A DNA stretch of 64,000 bases from Doryteuthis pealeii (taxonomy: Eukaryota; Mollusca; Cephalopoda; Myopsida; Loliginidae): assembly GCA_023376005.1 (NCBI GenBank), contig CM042157.1:66515689-66579688 (forward strand), read 5' to 3'. The notes below the pieces were generated by a model that saw nothing but the letters and a program-made list of their open reading frames with translations, ran no database searches and was not told the DNA's origin. How positions within the stretch are numbered: position 1 is the stretch's first letter; each line of letters begins with the position of its first letter. Of this stretch, positions 1-10,361 are shown in pieces. Position numbers and translations under genes: made by a program.

Positions 1-628
1 AACAATAATAGTAGAGATCACAAAGTAATCATTTATTAAACCTGGTTTTGTTAAAACCAGTATGCAAATTAGCCACACCTTAGATTATGTAAACCTTTAT
101 TTATTAGTGATATATAAGACACATTGCAGGATTTTAAATGCATTAATAACACTGGCTCTTCGGGGCCTAAGTTTGTTAATGTAAATTAACAGCGTTGATC
201 CTAGGGGCCTATCCACCCAAGCAACACTTGCCCCCTTGATTTAAAGGGGCAGGGCTGGGTTTATTGTTCAGTGCCTGAGGTGCCCCCCTTAAGGGGGAAT
301 GACGATGGATCAACGCATTTTTTGCACCTACCACCCATGAGTCTCAGCTTGTGGGTGGGCCCACATAAAAATGTCCTCGTGTTGTGCCTTCATCAGTAGG
401 ATGAAAGGCAAATACCTTAATAACATGGCTGTTTTGAGGCAAATCTAACTCAGATTTTCATAGACCTCCTTAATAAATATGATTTATTCTATGTATTAAT
501 GATTTTGACTATGAATTAAATACTCATTGATAAACTTAATGGAATTCTGGGGGTATTGTGACGTTAGCAGTGACATACTTTCAGTTACAGACAAGACCAG
601 ACAGACAGACATCGAATCTTCATATAAG
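1..628 (-). mobile_element. Helitron-A-like element, cut by window edge
   Basis: Read on the minus strand, the right-hand part resembles the 5' end of the Helitron-A copies at 6.0-7.5 kb: a leading TC next to an AT run, then CTGTCTGT, a TAACTGAAA motif and a region with GTCAC. The block around 60-75 (TATGCAAATTAGCC) matches the interior of those copies. The 3' end with hairpin and CTAG would lie left of base 1. The family D block at 197-395 sits inside it and may be a later insertion. No protein is encoded. Confidence 0.5.
197..395 (+). repeat. Family D interspersed repeat, copy 1
   Basis: This block shares a diverged but collinear core with 30610-30775, including GATCCTAGGGG or GGTCCTAAGGGG, AGCACTTGC, TTTATTG, GTGCCT and AAGGGGAATG. 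It is GC-richer than its surroundings. The class is unknown and no coding signal is seen. Confidence 0.45.
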
Positions 629-651
629 ATATATATATATATATATATATA
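627..651. repeat. (AT)n microsatellite
   Basis: A pure TA run abuts the presumed 5' end of the Helitron-like element. Several Helitron-A ends in this window lie against AT runs. Confidence 0.9.
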
Positions 652-800
652 ATTTTTTTGTTCTGTAAAATAAAAATGAAAGTAATGTCTGATAACTAAT
701 TTTAAATAGCAAAAATGATTGTAGATTTTGTAAACTTAGATATTTATACAACTATACACTTTACTAATCTGTTTTCAATCCTACAACAGACAATAAAGTT

Positions 801-960
801 TGAGGCACCATGCCGTAATGGTTATCGTTGTATAAAATAGGCACAGCAACACGAGTTCAAATCCTGGACGAGGCAGGTTGCATTTCACATAGAGCTTATA
901 CCCTTGGGAAAGGTATGCATCTAACTATTCTTTCTCCTGCTATGATACACATGCTTATCA
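801..960 (+). mobile_element. SINE2 copy (tRNA-like head)
   Basis: The head carries an A-box-like CCGTAATGGTTATC and a B-box-like GAGTTCAAATCC, spaced as in a tRNA. It is followed by the family body TTTCACAT and CCCTTGGGAAAGGTATG. The body matches the reverse complement of 50333-50530. The 3' half of the family is missing here. SINE2 would be a tRNA-derived retroposon needing LINE enzymes for mobility, which is inferred from structure. Confidence 0.6.
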
Positions 961-1159
961 TGTATGTATGTATATGTCCCATTAATCGCATAGGTGTAAA
1001 ACTATCACCCAATGCCATTGATTCCGTTGCATTATTAATTATATATATGTTCTATCATCGATATTAAGGACTCTTTATTTATAACTATATCAAACTGTAT
1101 TATAATTATTCAATTTTTACATTATTTTATATATTATTATTACATCATTATATATTATT

Positions 1160-1208
1160 ATATCATTATATTATATATAATATATATATATGTGTGTGTG
1201 TGTGTGCA
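1160..1208. repeat. (AT)n(GT)n compound microsatellite
   Basis: An AT-rich run passes into a TATATG and GTGTGTGT run with no coding signal. Confidence 0.85.
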
Positions 1209-1235
1209 TATATTATATTTATTTATTTATTATAA

Positions 1236-1482
1236 GTAAAGTCGACGTGGCGGCCTAAAGTTGTATCAGCCAGTCAGCGAGGGAGTCTATCCCCTTTTCA
1301 ATAGCGCTAGACCAAGGAGATTGTTCTGGCATCTGAGGTGGAGCGCCACACCTACCATCAGCTCCTTACTTTACCGTACAGATCCCTGTGCTACTCATAC
1401 GCTGAGCTGGCGAGGACCGTTATCGAACTAGGAACCTTGTGGTTTCTAGCCGAACGCTCTACTGACTGAGCTAACCGGCCCC
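1236..1482 (-). mobile_element. SINE1 copy, near full length
   Basis: On the minus strand the element starts with the tRNA-like head: A box TAGCTCAGTCAG, B box AGTTCGATAACGG. The body follows, with AGGTGTGGCGCTCCACCTC and AAAAGGGGATAGACTCCC, and ends in GACTTTACTT. The head resembles tRNA-Lys in its first 35 nt, which is inference. SINE1 should be transcribed by RNA polymerase III and mobilised by a LINE. About a dozen loci occur in this window. Confidence 0.85.
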
Positions 1483-1649
1483 TATTTATATATATACTAC
1501 TTTAATTTATATTTTTTTAATAAATGTTTTTATTTATTATTATTTTATATAACTTTTACATTATTAGATTATTGAGAAAACAATTGCAGAATTGAAACCT
1601 TAAACTTACCGAAAATATAAAATATAATGATCTAATGTTACTGATGAAA

Positions 1650-2432
1650 ATTCTGTCATTTTTGTTTGTAAATTTTCTTACAAGTTGCATTATTTTATTT
1701 ACAACTCGCATTAATAAAAAAAATTAATAAAAAAATATGAATCATTTAAGTTTATACATCTTTGCTAAAATTTTTGTTTGTAAATTTTCTTACAAGTTGC
1801 ATTATTTTATTACAACTCGCATTAATAAAAAAAATTAATAAAAAAATATGAATCATTAAGTTTATACATCTTTGCTAAAATTTTTGTTTGTAAATTTTCT
1901 TACAAGTTGCATTATTTTATTTACAACTCGCATTAATAAAAAAATTAATAAAAAAATATGAATCATTTAAGTTTATACATCTTTGCTAAAATTTTTGTTT
2001 GTAAATTTTCTTACAAGTTGCATTATTTTATTTACAACTCGCATTAATAAAAAAAATTAATAAAAAAATATGAATCATTTAAGTTTATACATCTTTGCTA
2101 AAATTTTTGTTTGTAAATTTTCTTACAAGTTGCATTATTTTATTTACAACTCGCATTAATAAAAAAAATTAATAAAAAATATGAATCATTTAAGTTTATA
2201 CATCTTTGCTAAAATTTTGTTTGTAAATTTTCTTACAAGTTGCATTATTTTATTTACAACTCGCATTAATAAAAAAAATTAATAAAAAAATATGAATCAT
2301 TTAAGTTTATACATCTTTGCTAAAATTTTTGTTTGTAAATTTTCTTACAAGTTGCATTATTTTATTTACAACTCGCATTAATAAAAAAAATTAATAAAAA
2401 AATATGAATCATTTAAGTTTATACATCTTTTC
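1650..2432. repeat. Minisatellite, 7 units of about 111 bp
   Basis: The word ATGAATCA recurs at about 1737, 1848, 1958, 2070, 2181, 2292 and 2404, giving a period of 110-112 bp. Units differ by single bases and short A-run changes. Each unit holds short inverted motifs, TTGTAAA with TTACAA and TACAAGTTG with TTTACAACT. The array runs directly into a Helitron-like 3' end and is probably an internal part of that element. Confidence 0.95.
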
Positions 2433-2567
2433 TAAAAAGACAGAAGATCACTTTTACTTGGCATTGCTAAACTTTCTTAATATAAGAGCTATAAATGATT
2501 TCTAATTAATATATTTCATTACATTAAAACTTAAATACTTACCCCCGGAGGGCACATATTCTTGCTA
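2433..2567 (+). mobile_element. Helitron 3' end (CTAG terminus)
   Basis: The block ends ATTACATTAAAACTTAAATA, then CCCCGGAGGG, then CACATATTCTTGCTAG followed by T. This matches the 3' end of the Helitron-A copies, where a GC-rich hairpin lies about 10 nt before the terminal CTAG. No matching 5' end was identified. The minisatellite upstream is the likely interior. Confidence 0.6.
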
Positions 2568-2989
2568 GTTCAATGTAATATTTATGCATGCATGCAGTTT
2601 TCAAACTGTTAATTTATATTAGTTTCAGTAATCCCAAAGACACCATAAATATGTGTAGTAAAAAAAGAAAAAGAAAAAGTGGGTTGGAATTATCACCGTT
2701 AGCTTATGCTTCCCGCTCACTCAGTCGCGCAGAAATGATCTGCTGCTATAGAAAGAAGCCCTAGCATCCACGTGGGCCTGTGAGAAATTCGCTCGCTACA
2801 TTCTAGGGACAGTATTCACCCTAGAAACCAGCTCCCGCCCACTAGTATCTCTACGCTCAAGCAGATGGCTGGATACTCTCCTGAAGTAATATATATTCAA
2901 GGTGTACACAAAAGAAGACAGATGCCTTGTCGCAAACTCCTACTAGTGAGCTGACACAAGATAAGCAATTATTCCAATTCAGTCATAGC

Positions 2990-3055
2990 CTCTATGCCAG
3001 TAAAGGTATGCATCCAACTACTCTCCATCCAGCTATGGGTAAATAATATAGGGCA
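2990..3055 (+). mobile_element. SINE2 body fragment
   Basis: The stretch with CAGTAAAGGTATGCATCCAA and the following GCTATGGGTAAATAATATAG matches the middle of SINE2 copies. The tRNA-like head is not recognisable. Confidence 0.4.
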
Positions 3056-3127
3056 GTAACAGTGATGTTTGATGGATATGAAAACAGCTCAAGGCAAATG
3101 ATGCAGTCTGCAGTCAGGTGAAAACCT

Positions 3128-3522
3128 TTCCTTTCATTTTAGAAGTCCGCCGCAGACGACGATGACGTCACTCCATGTCTTCAACAGCTGTGGACCCTCT
3201 GGTGGCTAGTTAGTCCAATTCTGGATTTGCAGATGTGGTCACACCCATTGTAAGGGAAATTCCCATCTGCATTTAGTGGTTCATGATGACAAAGACATCG
3301 CCGCTCTGCAGCCCTGTTAATATTAATATTGATCTGCTTAGTTCCTGTGTGGCAGGCATCTTGCCAGCCCTGTGTGTTGGTGGCCAAATCTTCCACGCTT
3401 GAAGGTGTGATGATGCATTTCTCTAGCATTGTCTTAATATGGTCTTTGGACCGCTTTTGGGGGCCTCCTGTCCTCCGCGTGCAATCTGCGAGTTCACCGT
3501 AAAGTAAAATACTTTACGGTGA
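3128..3522 (-). pseudogene. LINE ORF2 C-terminal fragment with 3' UTR, 5'-truncated
   Basis: The minus strand reads in frame from a basic segment with GGPQKRSKDHIKTML, through a region with EDLATNTQGWQDACH, to a cysteine/histidine tail in which CDHICKSRIGLTSHQ is clear. That tail is the usual C-terminal C2H2-like finger of many animal non-LTR retrotransposons. A short 3' UTR with GACGTCATCGTCGTCTGC follows. The insertion is flanked by a 16-bp direct repeat, AGTCAGGTGAAAACCT, at 3112-3127 and 3523-3538, as expected from target-primed reverse transcription. A related tail lies at 14.34-14.64 kb. This is a dead 5'-truncated copy. Confidence 0.85.
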
Positions 3523-3523
3523 A
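3493..3523. repeat. Perfect 14-bp hairpin at LINE 5' junction
   Basis: TTCACCGTAAAGTA, a 3-nt loop and TACTTTACGGTGAA form a perfect inverted repeat. It lies exactly at the truncated 5' end of the LINE insertion, next to the right-hand target duplication. Confidence 0.9.
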
Positions 3524-3578
3524 GTCAGGTGAAAACCTACAGTTTGAATGGATGGACTTCAATTATGCCATCCCAACC

Positions 3579-3918
3579 CAGTGATGCAAATAGCTATTTG
3601 ATTTAGTGCATCCTGGGACATGCATATTTGCTTTGAATTAGTCCCCGAGAAAATTAATGGGTCCCAACTGCAATTTCTTAATAAATTGAAGGGTTTTTAT
3701 TTATGATTTGGGGAAACAACTAAAGCCGTCTAACTCCTACCTTGTAACCTATCCTGTGTAATTCATTTCTTAGAAACTATTGAAATGTATTTACAGTTAG
3801 CTTGAAATGGGGAGGGAAGAAAAAAGAAAAACACTGGGATGCATGGATATGATTTTACTGTGTCCTTTTAGATTTTTGTGCGTCAGACACGCAGGACGTG
3901 TACCTATTGGCATCTCTG
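3579..3918. mobile_element. hAT-like MITE, copy 1 (CAGTGATGC family)
   Basis: The element begins CAGTGATGCAAATAGC and ends in a degenerate inverse, ATTGGCATCTCTG. Internal words shared with the other copies include TTTGTGCGTC near the 3' end, TAACTCCTACCTTGTAACC and GAAATGTATTTACAGTTAGC. No transposase frame is present. Clear 8-bp target duplications are not seen at this copy. Confidence 0.75.
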
Positions 3919-3948
3919 CCAGCCACTTCTTAAACCATACTGGGAGAT

Positions 3949-4508
3949 CACCCTGTCAGCTAGGGCAGAAAAATACACCAACTGCACCTCTGCAGAGGGG
4001 TAAAATCTCCCCCAATGGGGCCACCTATTGGATGTGGGTGGTGATCCATGATGCTTAAGGACAGAATACTGGTGGCTGAGTAGTCCATGATATGCAACAC
4101 TCCACTTTGGCCCTTATTTAAGCTAGACAGGAGGTCCTCCTTGATCAATCGGTTGGCCATGTCAACCATTAATACATAGGATTGTCAGAACCCTATTGGC
4201 CTTATGGCAAACCTCCAACCCTTTTAGATGTGTTGGAAGGCTGTGGCTGAGGGTCTTAGTGTATGATGTTAAACTGCATCTAATGGTGAGGTTCCAATTT
4301 AGGAGTATACACTCCCTAGAGTGTGGGGTACCCCTTCATCACCCTTACTTTCTGTTCCACTCTGACCCAGAGTGGTAGTACCTGTTAGGGTCCCATCTAT
4401 ATATATTAAATAGAAAAAAAATGAGTTTTGAAAGAAGTTTTGAATAGCCATCAAGAATTAATAAATCAAGACATCTTTGGCATAAAATAACCCAACATGA
4501 TTGACATT
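3949..4508 (+). mobile_element. Family C retroposon, near full length
   Basis: The start CCCTGTCAGCTAGGGC matches the start of several other copies. The body follows in order: TGCACCTCTGCAGAGGGG, CAATGGGGCCACC, GTGGTGATCCATGATGCTTA, GAGTAGTCCATGA, CCTTATGGCAA, then TGGTAGTACCTGTTAGGGTC. The tail reads GGCATAAAATAACCCAACA. No pol III boxes or conserved frame are recognised. The family is treated as a retroposon because other copies have long target-site duplications and repeat-like A-rich tails. Confidence 0.75.
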
Positions 4509-4539
4509 GCTTTCTGTAGATGAGATATTACCACCAAGA

Positions 4540-4791
4540 TGGGCCAGGTTAGCTCAGTCGGTAGAGCGTTCGGCTAGAAACCACAAGGTTCCTTGTTCGA
4601 TACCGGCCCTCGCCAACTCAGCGTATGAGTAGCACTGGGATCTGTATGGTAAAGTAAGGAGCTGATGGTAGGTGTGGCGCTCCACCTCAGATGCTAAAAC
4701 ATCTCCTTGGTCTAGCGCTATTGAAAAGGGGATAGACTCCCTCGCTGACTGGCTGATACCGACTTTAGGCCGCCCCGACGACTTTACTTTA
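4540..4791 (+). mobile_element. SINE1 copy, full length
   Basis: The head GGTTAGCTCAGTCGGTAGAG and the B box TGTTCGATACCGG are well preserved. The body ends CCGACGACTTTACTTT. LINE-derived sequence lies on both sides, in opposite orientations (about 4508-4538 minus and from 4793 plus). Open frames across it are non-coding. Confidence 0.9.
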
Positions 4792-4792
4792 C

Positions 4793-4915
4793 ACAAATAT
4801 GCTGCATGCTGTCTTGAACATATCTTGGAAGCAGTATCCCACAAAAAGCAGTTGTACAGCCACTCATCACCTATCACACAAACTATCTAAGAAAGGCAGG
4901 ACACTGTAAATCCAT
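4793..4915 (+). pseudogene. LINE ORF2 fragment
   Basis: The plus-strand translation includes HKKQLYSHSSPITQTI, collinear with the same segment in the copies at 8.54 and 47.95 kb (QLYGHLPPI and following). This is a short remnant of the region downstream of the reverse transcriptase. Confidence 0.65.
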
Positions 4916-5432
4916 GAGTACCAGGACGCACTAAATTAAAAAGCTATCAACACCACTGCTTACTATATGTTCTGACTGACGTCTTACCTTCCTCTGATGC
5001 TTAATTATTGTCACAGGCAATCTGAATCACAGTTTACTCCTGCAAGAGGTGTATGATGCTTTATTCTTGAATCTCTGTCTTAATTTTATATTTGTGAAAG
5101 AAAAATTGATAGAACAATTGTTAATCTGACACACACACATATATAAACTCAATAAATCTTGGGTATTTATTACATCTTGATTAATATGTATAATTACAAT
5201 CTACCATTATTTCCTGGATAAATTGCTAGAATAAAACTTGAGCAATAGGATTCCAATTAAGCCTTACATAATTTTATAACTCTATATTAATATATAACAT
5301 TAATTATGAGTTTATTCAGTTAATAAATAGTTACTTTTATTACTGGCTTAGATACCTCATTACTGAACCAACTTTACTAAAGCCTTAGGTGTTTGATTGC
5401 AAAAAAAAAAAAAGTGTAGATGTGAGTGTGTG

Positions 5433-5436
<4 letters not shown>

Positions 5437-5480
<44 letters not shown>

Positions 5481-5728
5481 GAAAAGGGGTTGGAATGAGG
5501 TAAAATATGAGGAATAAATCAGTGTGTAGTATATTTCGCTGGAGTATTGAACTCGGCGTCTTCAGCTTTTATTGAATTATCAGGATGATACAAGTGTTTT
5601 ATAGAACGAGTGAGTAGGTAGGTGGGTAAGTTTTGTGTTGAGCGAAAGATTTGATTGGTTATAGGAGAAATCTTTGGGAAGATGTGAAGGAAATCGGATG
5701 GGAAGAGAGTTCAGGGAGGTAGGTAGAA

Positions 5729-5775
<47 letters not shown>
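5437..5775. repeat. AT-repeat-bounded element with ATATTTCGC motif
   Basis: Two (AT)n runs (5437-5478 and 5730-5775) bracket about 250 bp that contains ATATTTCGCTGG and GAACTCGGCGTCTTCAG. A related arrangement, ATATTTCGCTG and GAGCTCGGCTTCATCAG, occurs in the 28.0-28.26 kb palindrome. It may be one arm of a fold-back element. Identity is uncertain. Confidence 0.4.
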
Positions 5776-5778
<3 letters not shown>

Positions 5779-5884
5779 TAAAGAAAAGCTTAAAAATTTT
5801 AAGAATAACGTCTCTGAAGCTTGCTCATACTTCAAATTTTAACTCTCAACAAAGCAAAAAGTCAGCAGTGCCAGCTCATAACTT

Positions 5885-5915
5885 GGAAAATGCATAAGTC
5901 AAGGTACCATTTATT
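5885..5915. mobile_element. Mariner-like MITE end fragment
   Basis: AACTTGGAAAATGCATAAGTCAAGGTACCA resembles the right terminus of the mariner-like element ending at 19815, which reads AACTTGTACGTCAAGGTATC. Only one end is visible. Confidence 0.35.
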
Positions 5916-5938
5916 TATCTTTTATTTATTTATATATA

Positions 5939-6590
5939 CTAGCAAATATATGCACCCTCCGGGTGCAAGTATTTAAGTTTTGATATAATAAAATATCATA
6001 TTAAATTAGAAAGGCTAATGAAACTGACTAAGAATGCAGATAAAAAGATCTGCAACAGAGGGGGTATAATCGAAAAATAGAACTTTGAAACTAACTGTTC
6101 CATCATTTTCCATTACTCCCCTCTTTCATTGGTAAATTTTCCTAATTTAACTATTTAGTTAAAATAGGAAGTAAAGGATAATATTACAGTTATTTCTTCT
6201 TGTAAATAAATTTCTTTTAAGATTTATCCACGAGATTTTTGTTCATATTTCTTAAGATAAAACCAAACAATTAGAAATCAATAATACTAAGCACATATTT
6301 ATTAAAATAAAATTTTAAATATCAATATGCAAATTAGCCTTCTCATTCAAACTGTAAACCGCTATTTTGTTGTATATATAAATACAATTGCATGTTATTA
6401 GTACGTAGATATGATCAACAGTATTAATAATATAAAACAATTTTTATTAATAACTGAAGGTTTAAAAGAATGAAATCATGGAGAATTTGACGTAAATAAT
6501 TAAGGGAATTGTGACTTGAGTAGTAATATAGTTTCGGTTACAGACAGAAAAACACACAATCTCCATTATAATAAGATATATATGAGAAGT
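5939..6590 (-). mobile_element. Helitron-A, full-length non-autonomous copy
   Basis: On the plus strand the copy opens with CTAG and then the hairpin TGCACCCTCCGGGTGCA (5951-5967; 7-bp stem, 3-nt loop). It closes with GGTTACAGACAGAAAAACAC, CTCCATTATAATAAG and an AT end. Read on the minus strand this is TC, then hairpin, then CTAG, the standard Helitron layout. There is no Rep/helicase frame, so it depends on an autonomous relative elsewhere. A second copy starts at 6947. Confidence 0.8.
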
Positions 6591-6946
6591 AAACAAACAA
6601 TGTGTTTTGATATGGCAGTTTATCCACCCTCCCTTGTATATTTACAAAAATGGTCCATCACGAGGGTCAGAAAATTCGGTTATAAGATTTTTGTTGAGAA
6701 AGCATATCAGATAGTCATTGGAATTTAGTTGAGGTACTGTTTGTTTTTTGTTTTTTTTTTTTCAGCTTGTCTATGCGGTTAGGGTAAAGCTAGACAGATT
6801 TGTGTGTGGGTGTGTTTCTGTGCATGCATAGGTTTCTGTCACGTGTAACAGTCCTTTCAGGCAAACAAAATTGCACAAGTGGCAAAATCATTTTAAGGCT
6901 AATTCTTAGGTTTATAGATTCACCCCCTCCCTTATATATATATATA

Positions 6947-7484
6947 TAGCAAATTTATGCACCCTCCGGGTGCAAGTATTAATGTCATAAAATATTATAT
7001 TAAATTAGAAAGTCTAAAGAAACTAAATAAGAATGTTTCCTTGCAAAACTTTTCTAATTTAACTATTTAGTTAGATTAGGAAGTAAAGAATAAAATTACA
7101 GTTATTTCTTCTTGTTAATTGATTTCTTTTAAGATTTAACCCCGAGATTTTTGCTCATATTCATTAAGATAAGATCAAATCATTAGAAATCAACAATACC
7201 AAGCACATATTTATTAAAATCAAATTTTAAATATCAATATGCAAATTAGGCTTGCCGTTCAAACTGTAAACCGCTATTTGTTGTACATATAAATACAATT
7301 GCCTGTTATTGGTACGTAGATATGGTCATCAGTATTAATAATGAAAAACAATTTTATTAATAATTGAGGCTTAAGTAAAAATGATTCATGGAGAATGTGA
7401 TGTATAATAACTAAATGGATAGTGACTTGAGTAGTGATATAGTTTTGGTTACAGACAAACAAACACATAATCTCCATTATAATA

Positions 7485-7500
<16 letters not shown>
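6947..7500 (-). mobile_element. Helitron-A, second copy
   Basis: It is collinear with 5939-6590, with the same 17-nt hairpin at 6958-6974 and the same 5' segment CTCCATTATAATAAGATATA. An internal deletion of about 50 bp and a changed terminal tetranucleotide (TATAG where the neighbour has CTAG) mark it as older or mutated. The 5' end lies in an AT microsatellite up to 7519. Confidence 0.75.
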
Positions 7501-7521
<21 letters not shown>

Positions 7522-7739
7522 GAGGTAGGAAAATAAAGTGCTTGATTACAGGTATAAGAGCTATATTATGATAAGCTATACAATGAAAGGCTTTCGTTAC
7601 CACTGGTTTCAAAGCAGCACATCAGCCAATTGGAAACGCCTTGGAAATATGTTATCAAAATTTATATTCTGTTATGTATAGTTTCTATAAAATAAAGGAC
7701 ATTCACAGCACCATTTATATTTATAATAAGCCTAGACTG

Positions 7740-8440
7740 CATACCATGAATGTCACTATATTTAATAAAAGAAAAAGGCTTTATCCTAAAAAAAGGCAAG
7801 AAGTAGGCAATATCCTGCAGAAACTATTACAGATTTGGACTACATAGATGATCTAGTACTTCTTGCAAATACACTTGCACAAACCAAAACACCACTGCAT
7901 AGCCTAGAGAAGGCCACAAGAGACATTGGCCTCTACTTGAAATCTGATAAAATGAATTTCATGTTTTAAACAAGGAGACCTCTCCACACTGATAGTAATA
8001 ATAGAAAGCGATGTCTATATATGCATAGGAAAGGCATGGGCTGCTATAGACAGATTATTAATCATATAGAAATATGATCTTTCTGATGATAAAGCGAGTA
8101 TTCTTCCAAGTTGTAGCCGTGCTAGAATATAGATGCATTACTAGGACTCGAACAAAGACAAATAGTTAAATGAGAATTATACAAGGATACTGCATGCTGT
8201 TTTGAATAAATCTTGGAAGTTTTGATTTAAATTTAATTTGTAGCCATTTGTAGTGCTATTGTACGGCTGCACCACTTGGACTTTAATGAAATACTTATAT
8301 GTTGACAGTATGGACAAACTATTTGGAAAAATAGATCCCAAGAGGATATTAAACTTTAAGTTCACAAACTTACAAAAATCACCCACTCACTCTCTTGATG
8401 TTAAAATTCTCAACAGAAAACTTGATTACAGCAAATAAAC
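7740..8440 (+). pseudogene. LINE reverse transcriptase remnant with YIDD motif
   Basis: The plus-strand frame from about 7808 reads through ETITDLDYIDDLVLLANTLA and LHSLEKATRDIGLYLKSDK to a stop. YIDD is the catalytic motif of reverse transcriptases. Further on, other frames carry AWAAIDRL, LLYGCTTWTL and LNKSW, the order seen in the copy at 39.0-39.5 kb. Several frameshifts and stops make it inactive. Confidence 0.8.
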
Positions 8441-8483
8441 CCCTATACATTTTTGAATACCTAATTACCAATAGAAGTATTCG

Positions 8484-8536
8484 GCATAAAATAACCCAAG
8501 GGGTTGACATGCCGTAAAACCCAACCAAACCAAACA
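8484..8536 (+). mobile_element. Family C tail fragment inside LINE remnant
   Basis: GGCATAAAATAACCCAAGGG and TGACATGCCGTAAAACCCAA form the family C 3' end with its AACC-rich tail. It separates two parts of the LINE remnant, so it inserted into it or was rearranged with it. Confidence 0.6.
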
Positions 8537-8539
8537 CTT

Positions 8540-8895
8540 ATAGAAAAAGCTAGATGGAAACTACACAAGGATGCTACATGAAGAAATCATGAAAACAGCA
8601 GCCCACAAAAAAAACTGTACAGCCACTTGTTCATCTTACTTGAATTGTTTGGGTAATAGGAGACAAGACATGCTGGACATTGCTGGAAAAGCAAGGAGGA
8701 GCTCATGAGTGACATTCTTATGTGGGCACCTACACATGGATACACCAGTGTCAGCTGACCAGCAAAGACCTACATCCATCAGCTCTGTGTGGATTCTGGA
8801 TCCTATACGGAAGACCTCCAGGAGCGATGACTAATAGGGATGGCTGGTGAGATAGTCCTGGTATCTGTGTTGTCAGCATGACCTGATGATATATT
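8540..8895 (+). pseudogene. LINE ORF2 C-terminal remnant
   Basis: The translation gives KLDGNYTRML, then HKKNCTAT, RRQDMLDIAGKA, and a region equivalent to GHTSVGHPAKTYIDQL in the 47.95-kb copy. Stops and shifts are frequent. The 3' end lies near CATGACCTGATGATA, as in the 48.26-kb copy (CACGACATGATGATTA), which suggests a short GATGAT-type LINE tail. Confidence 0.7.
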
Positions 8896-8899
8896 GGAA

Positions 8900-9585
8900 A
8901 CTTTTGAAGGAAAAAAAATTACCTTTTTAGAGATTTTTTTTTTCTTCTTCTCTGTATATGTTTGCACAAACATGGTCAATTTATTGGATATATTGTACTC
9001 TCATTCTATTGGTTATTCAGGAAGTTACTGGACTCGTTCTTTGTGTTGCTTCTGCTGGGAACAACTTCAATAATCAATAACCCATTTAATGATAATGAGT
9101 TATTCAAATCATAGACCTAGTACTTTATTCTACATACAGTCGATCATTACTATTGTAAATTTTGCTAAATTATCATTTAAACTTGCATGTGTTTGCATAT
9201 ACATTATTTCATTTTGTCTCAAAAATATTTCTACTGTTCTTATAAAAAAATTAAATTTTCATTAAATAAATTTATTCAATGAATAAGTACCAATAGCATT
9301 AAGGAACATTTGGGTGTTTTTTTTAATTTAATTTTTTATCTATTTATTTATTTTATTTAATTCAAACTTCTCTGATTCTATATAGTGAACCCCCCCCTTT
9401 TTTTAACCAAAAACATTTTTTTGTTTTTCATTTCATAATTTTCTCCAATTAGTCTTTACAAATTTTATAATGATAAACTTCAATTTCATACAAGTGTGTG
9501 TTTTTTTTTTTTATGGTACCTAAAAAAATTAATAATATAATAATACTATATATATATTGTATTTTAAATATGATGATAATAATAA
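8900..9585. other. AT-rich stretch, no gene seen
   Basis: The stretch contains homopolymer runs, short AT repeats and frequent stops in all frames. I see no repeat family match or coding signal. Confidence 0.6.
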
Positions 9586-9589
9586 TAAA

Positions 9590-9810
9590 GACTGGTCTAA
9601 AAGAAGGAAAACTTTGAATTCAAAACCTGTATCACATTCTGCTTATGCGGAGGGGTTGGTCAACACATACAGGAAGTCAAATATCTAAGAAATTTGTTTA
9701 TATACATAGTTTTAGTTTTACTTTTGTATAATGTATAACCAGCTATTAGAAATAACTTTATTAAATTATTTGACCATTCATCAACAAAGCAAATAATCTT
9801 GATCACAAAA
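9590..9810 (+). repeat. SINE2 3' part plus shared downstream segment
   Basis: AGAAGGAAAACTTTGAATTC and GCGGAGGGGTTGG match the SINE2 3' half. It is followed by AGGAAGTCAAATATCTAAGA and TTATTTGACCATTCA. The same order recurs at 40965-41188, so the pair shares about 200 bp beyond the SINE2 end. Confidence 0.65.
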
Positions 9811-9963
9811 TCTGTCCTGTCAGTGAGGCTGTAGATTTAAACCTGAGAGCATACTAAAAAATGCATAATGAGCTCATATCTGCATTAAATTCTTTAATAG
9901 AAATAATGCTGTGTTTTTGGCTTTGGATCATTTATTTTAACTTCATGCATGAGAAATATGGAG

Positions 9964-10110
9964 GCACATAGTGTAATGATTATCATTGTAGGAAATGAAC
10001 TCTGCAAACCAAGTTCAAATCTTGGATGAAGTTGTTTAAATTTCACATAGTGGACCCGAGTTCAGTTGGACAACAGATATAAGGGATGAGTTACTAACCC
10101 TTATATTCAT
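9964..10110 (+). mobile_element. SINE2 head copy
   Basis: The A-box-like region GTGTAATGATTATC and the B-box-like CAAGTTCAAATCTTGG are followed by the family word TTTCACATA. The rest of the body is not recognisable. Confidence 0.55.
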
Positions 10111-10119
10111 ACGCCATGT

Positions 10120-10327
10120 GTTCAACAAAAATTCATCAGACAACATTTATAAGTTGTCAGTTGATAATTTTTTTTCTTAGAAATTATTAAAGCCTAAATG
10201 AAATGAAGAGACTTAAATTTATTACAATTTTAACATTATTGATTTAAAAAAATTTTTTTTTTAATTATTGATGTTATAAATTATTGATAAAATTATCATC
10301 ACAAGAATATTACAAGTTCTGACATTG

Positions 10328-10361
<34 letters not shown>

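Noticed and set aside
3880..3918. Promoter or operator at the GTGCGTC palindromes
   Set aside because: The motif recurs at the same place in five MITE copies, so it is better explained as a transposon subterminal repeat.
4540..4610. Functional tRNA gene
   Set aside because: The A and B boxes are present, but the 3' half does not close an acceptor stem and the sequence continues into the SINE1 body. The same holds for every other SINE1 and SINE2 head.
7274..7612. 112-codon minus-strand frame as a membrane protein
   Set aside because: It lies across a Helitron-A copy and an AT microsatellite (YIYIYI run), and the collinear Helitron at 5939 does not keep it.
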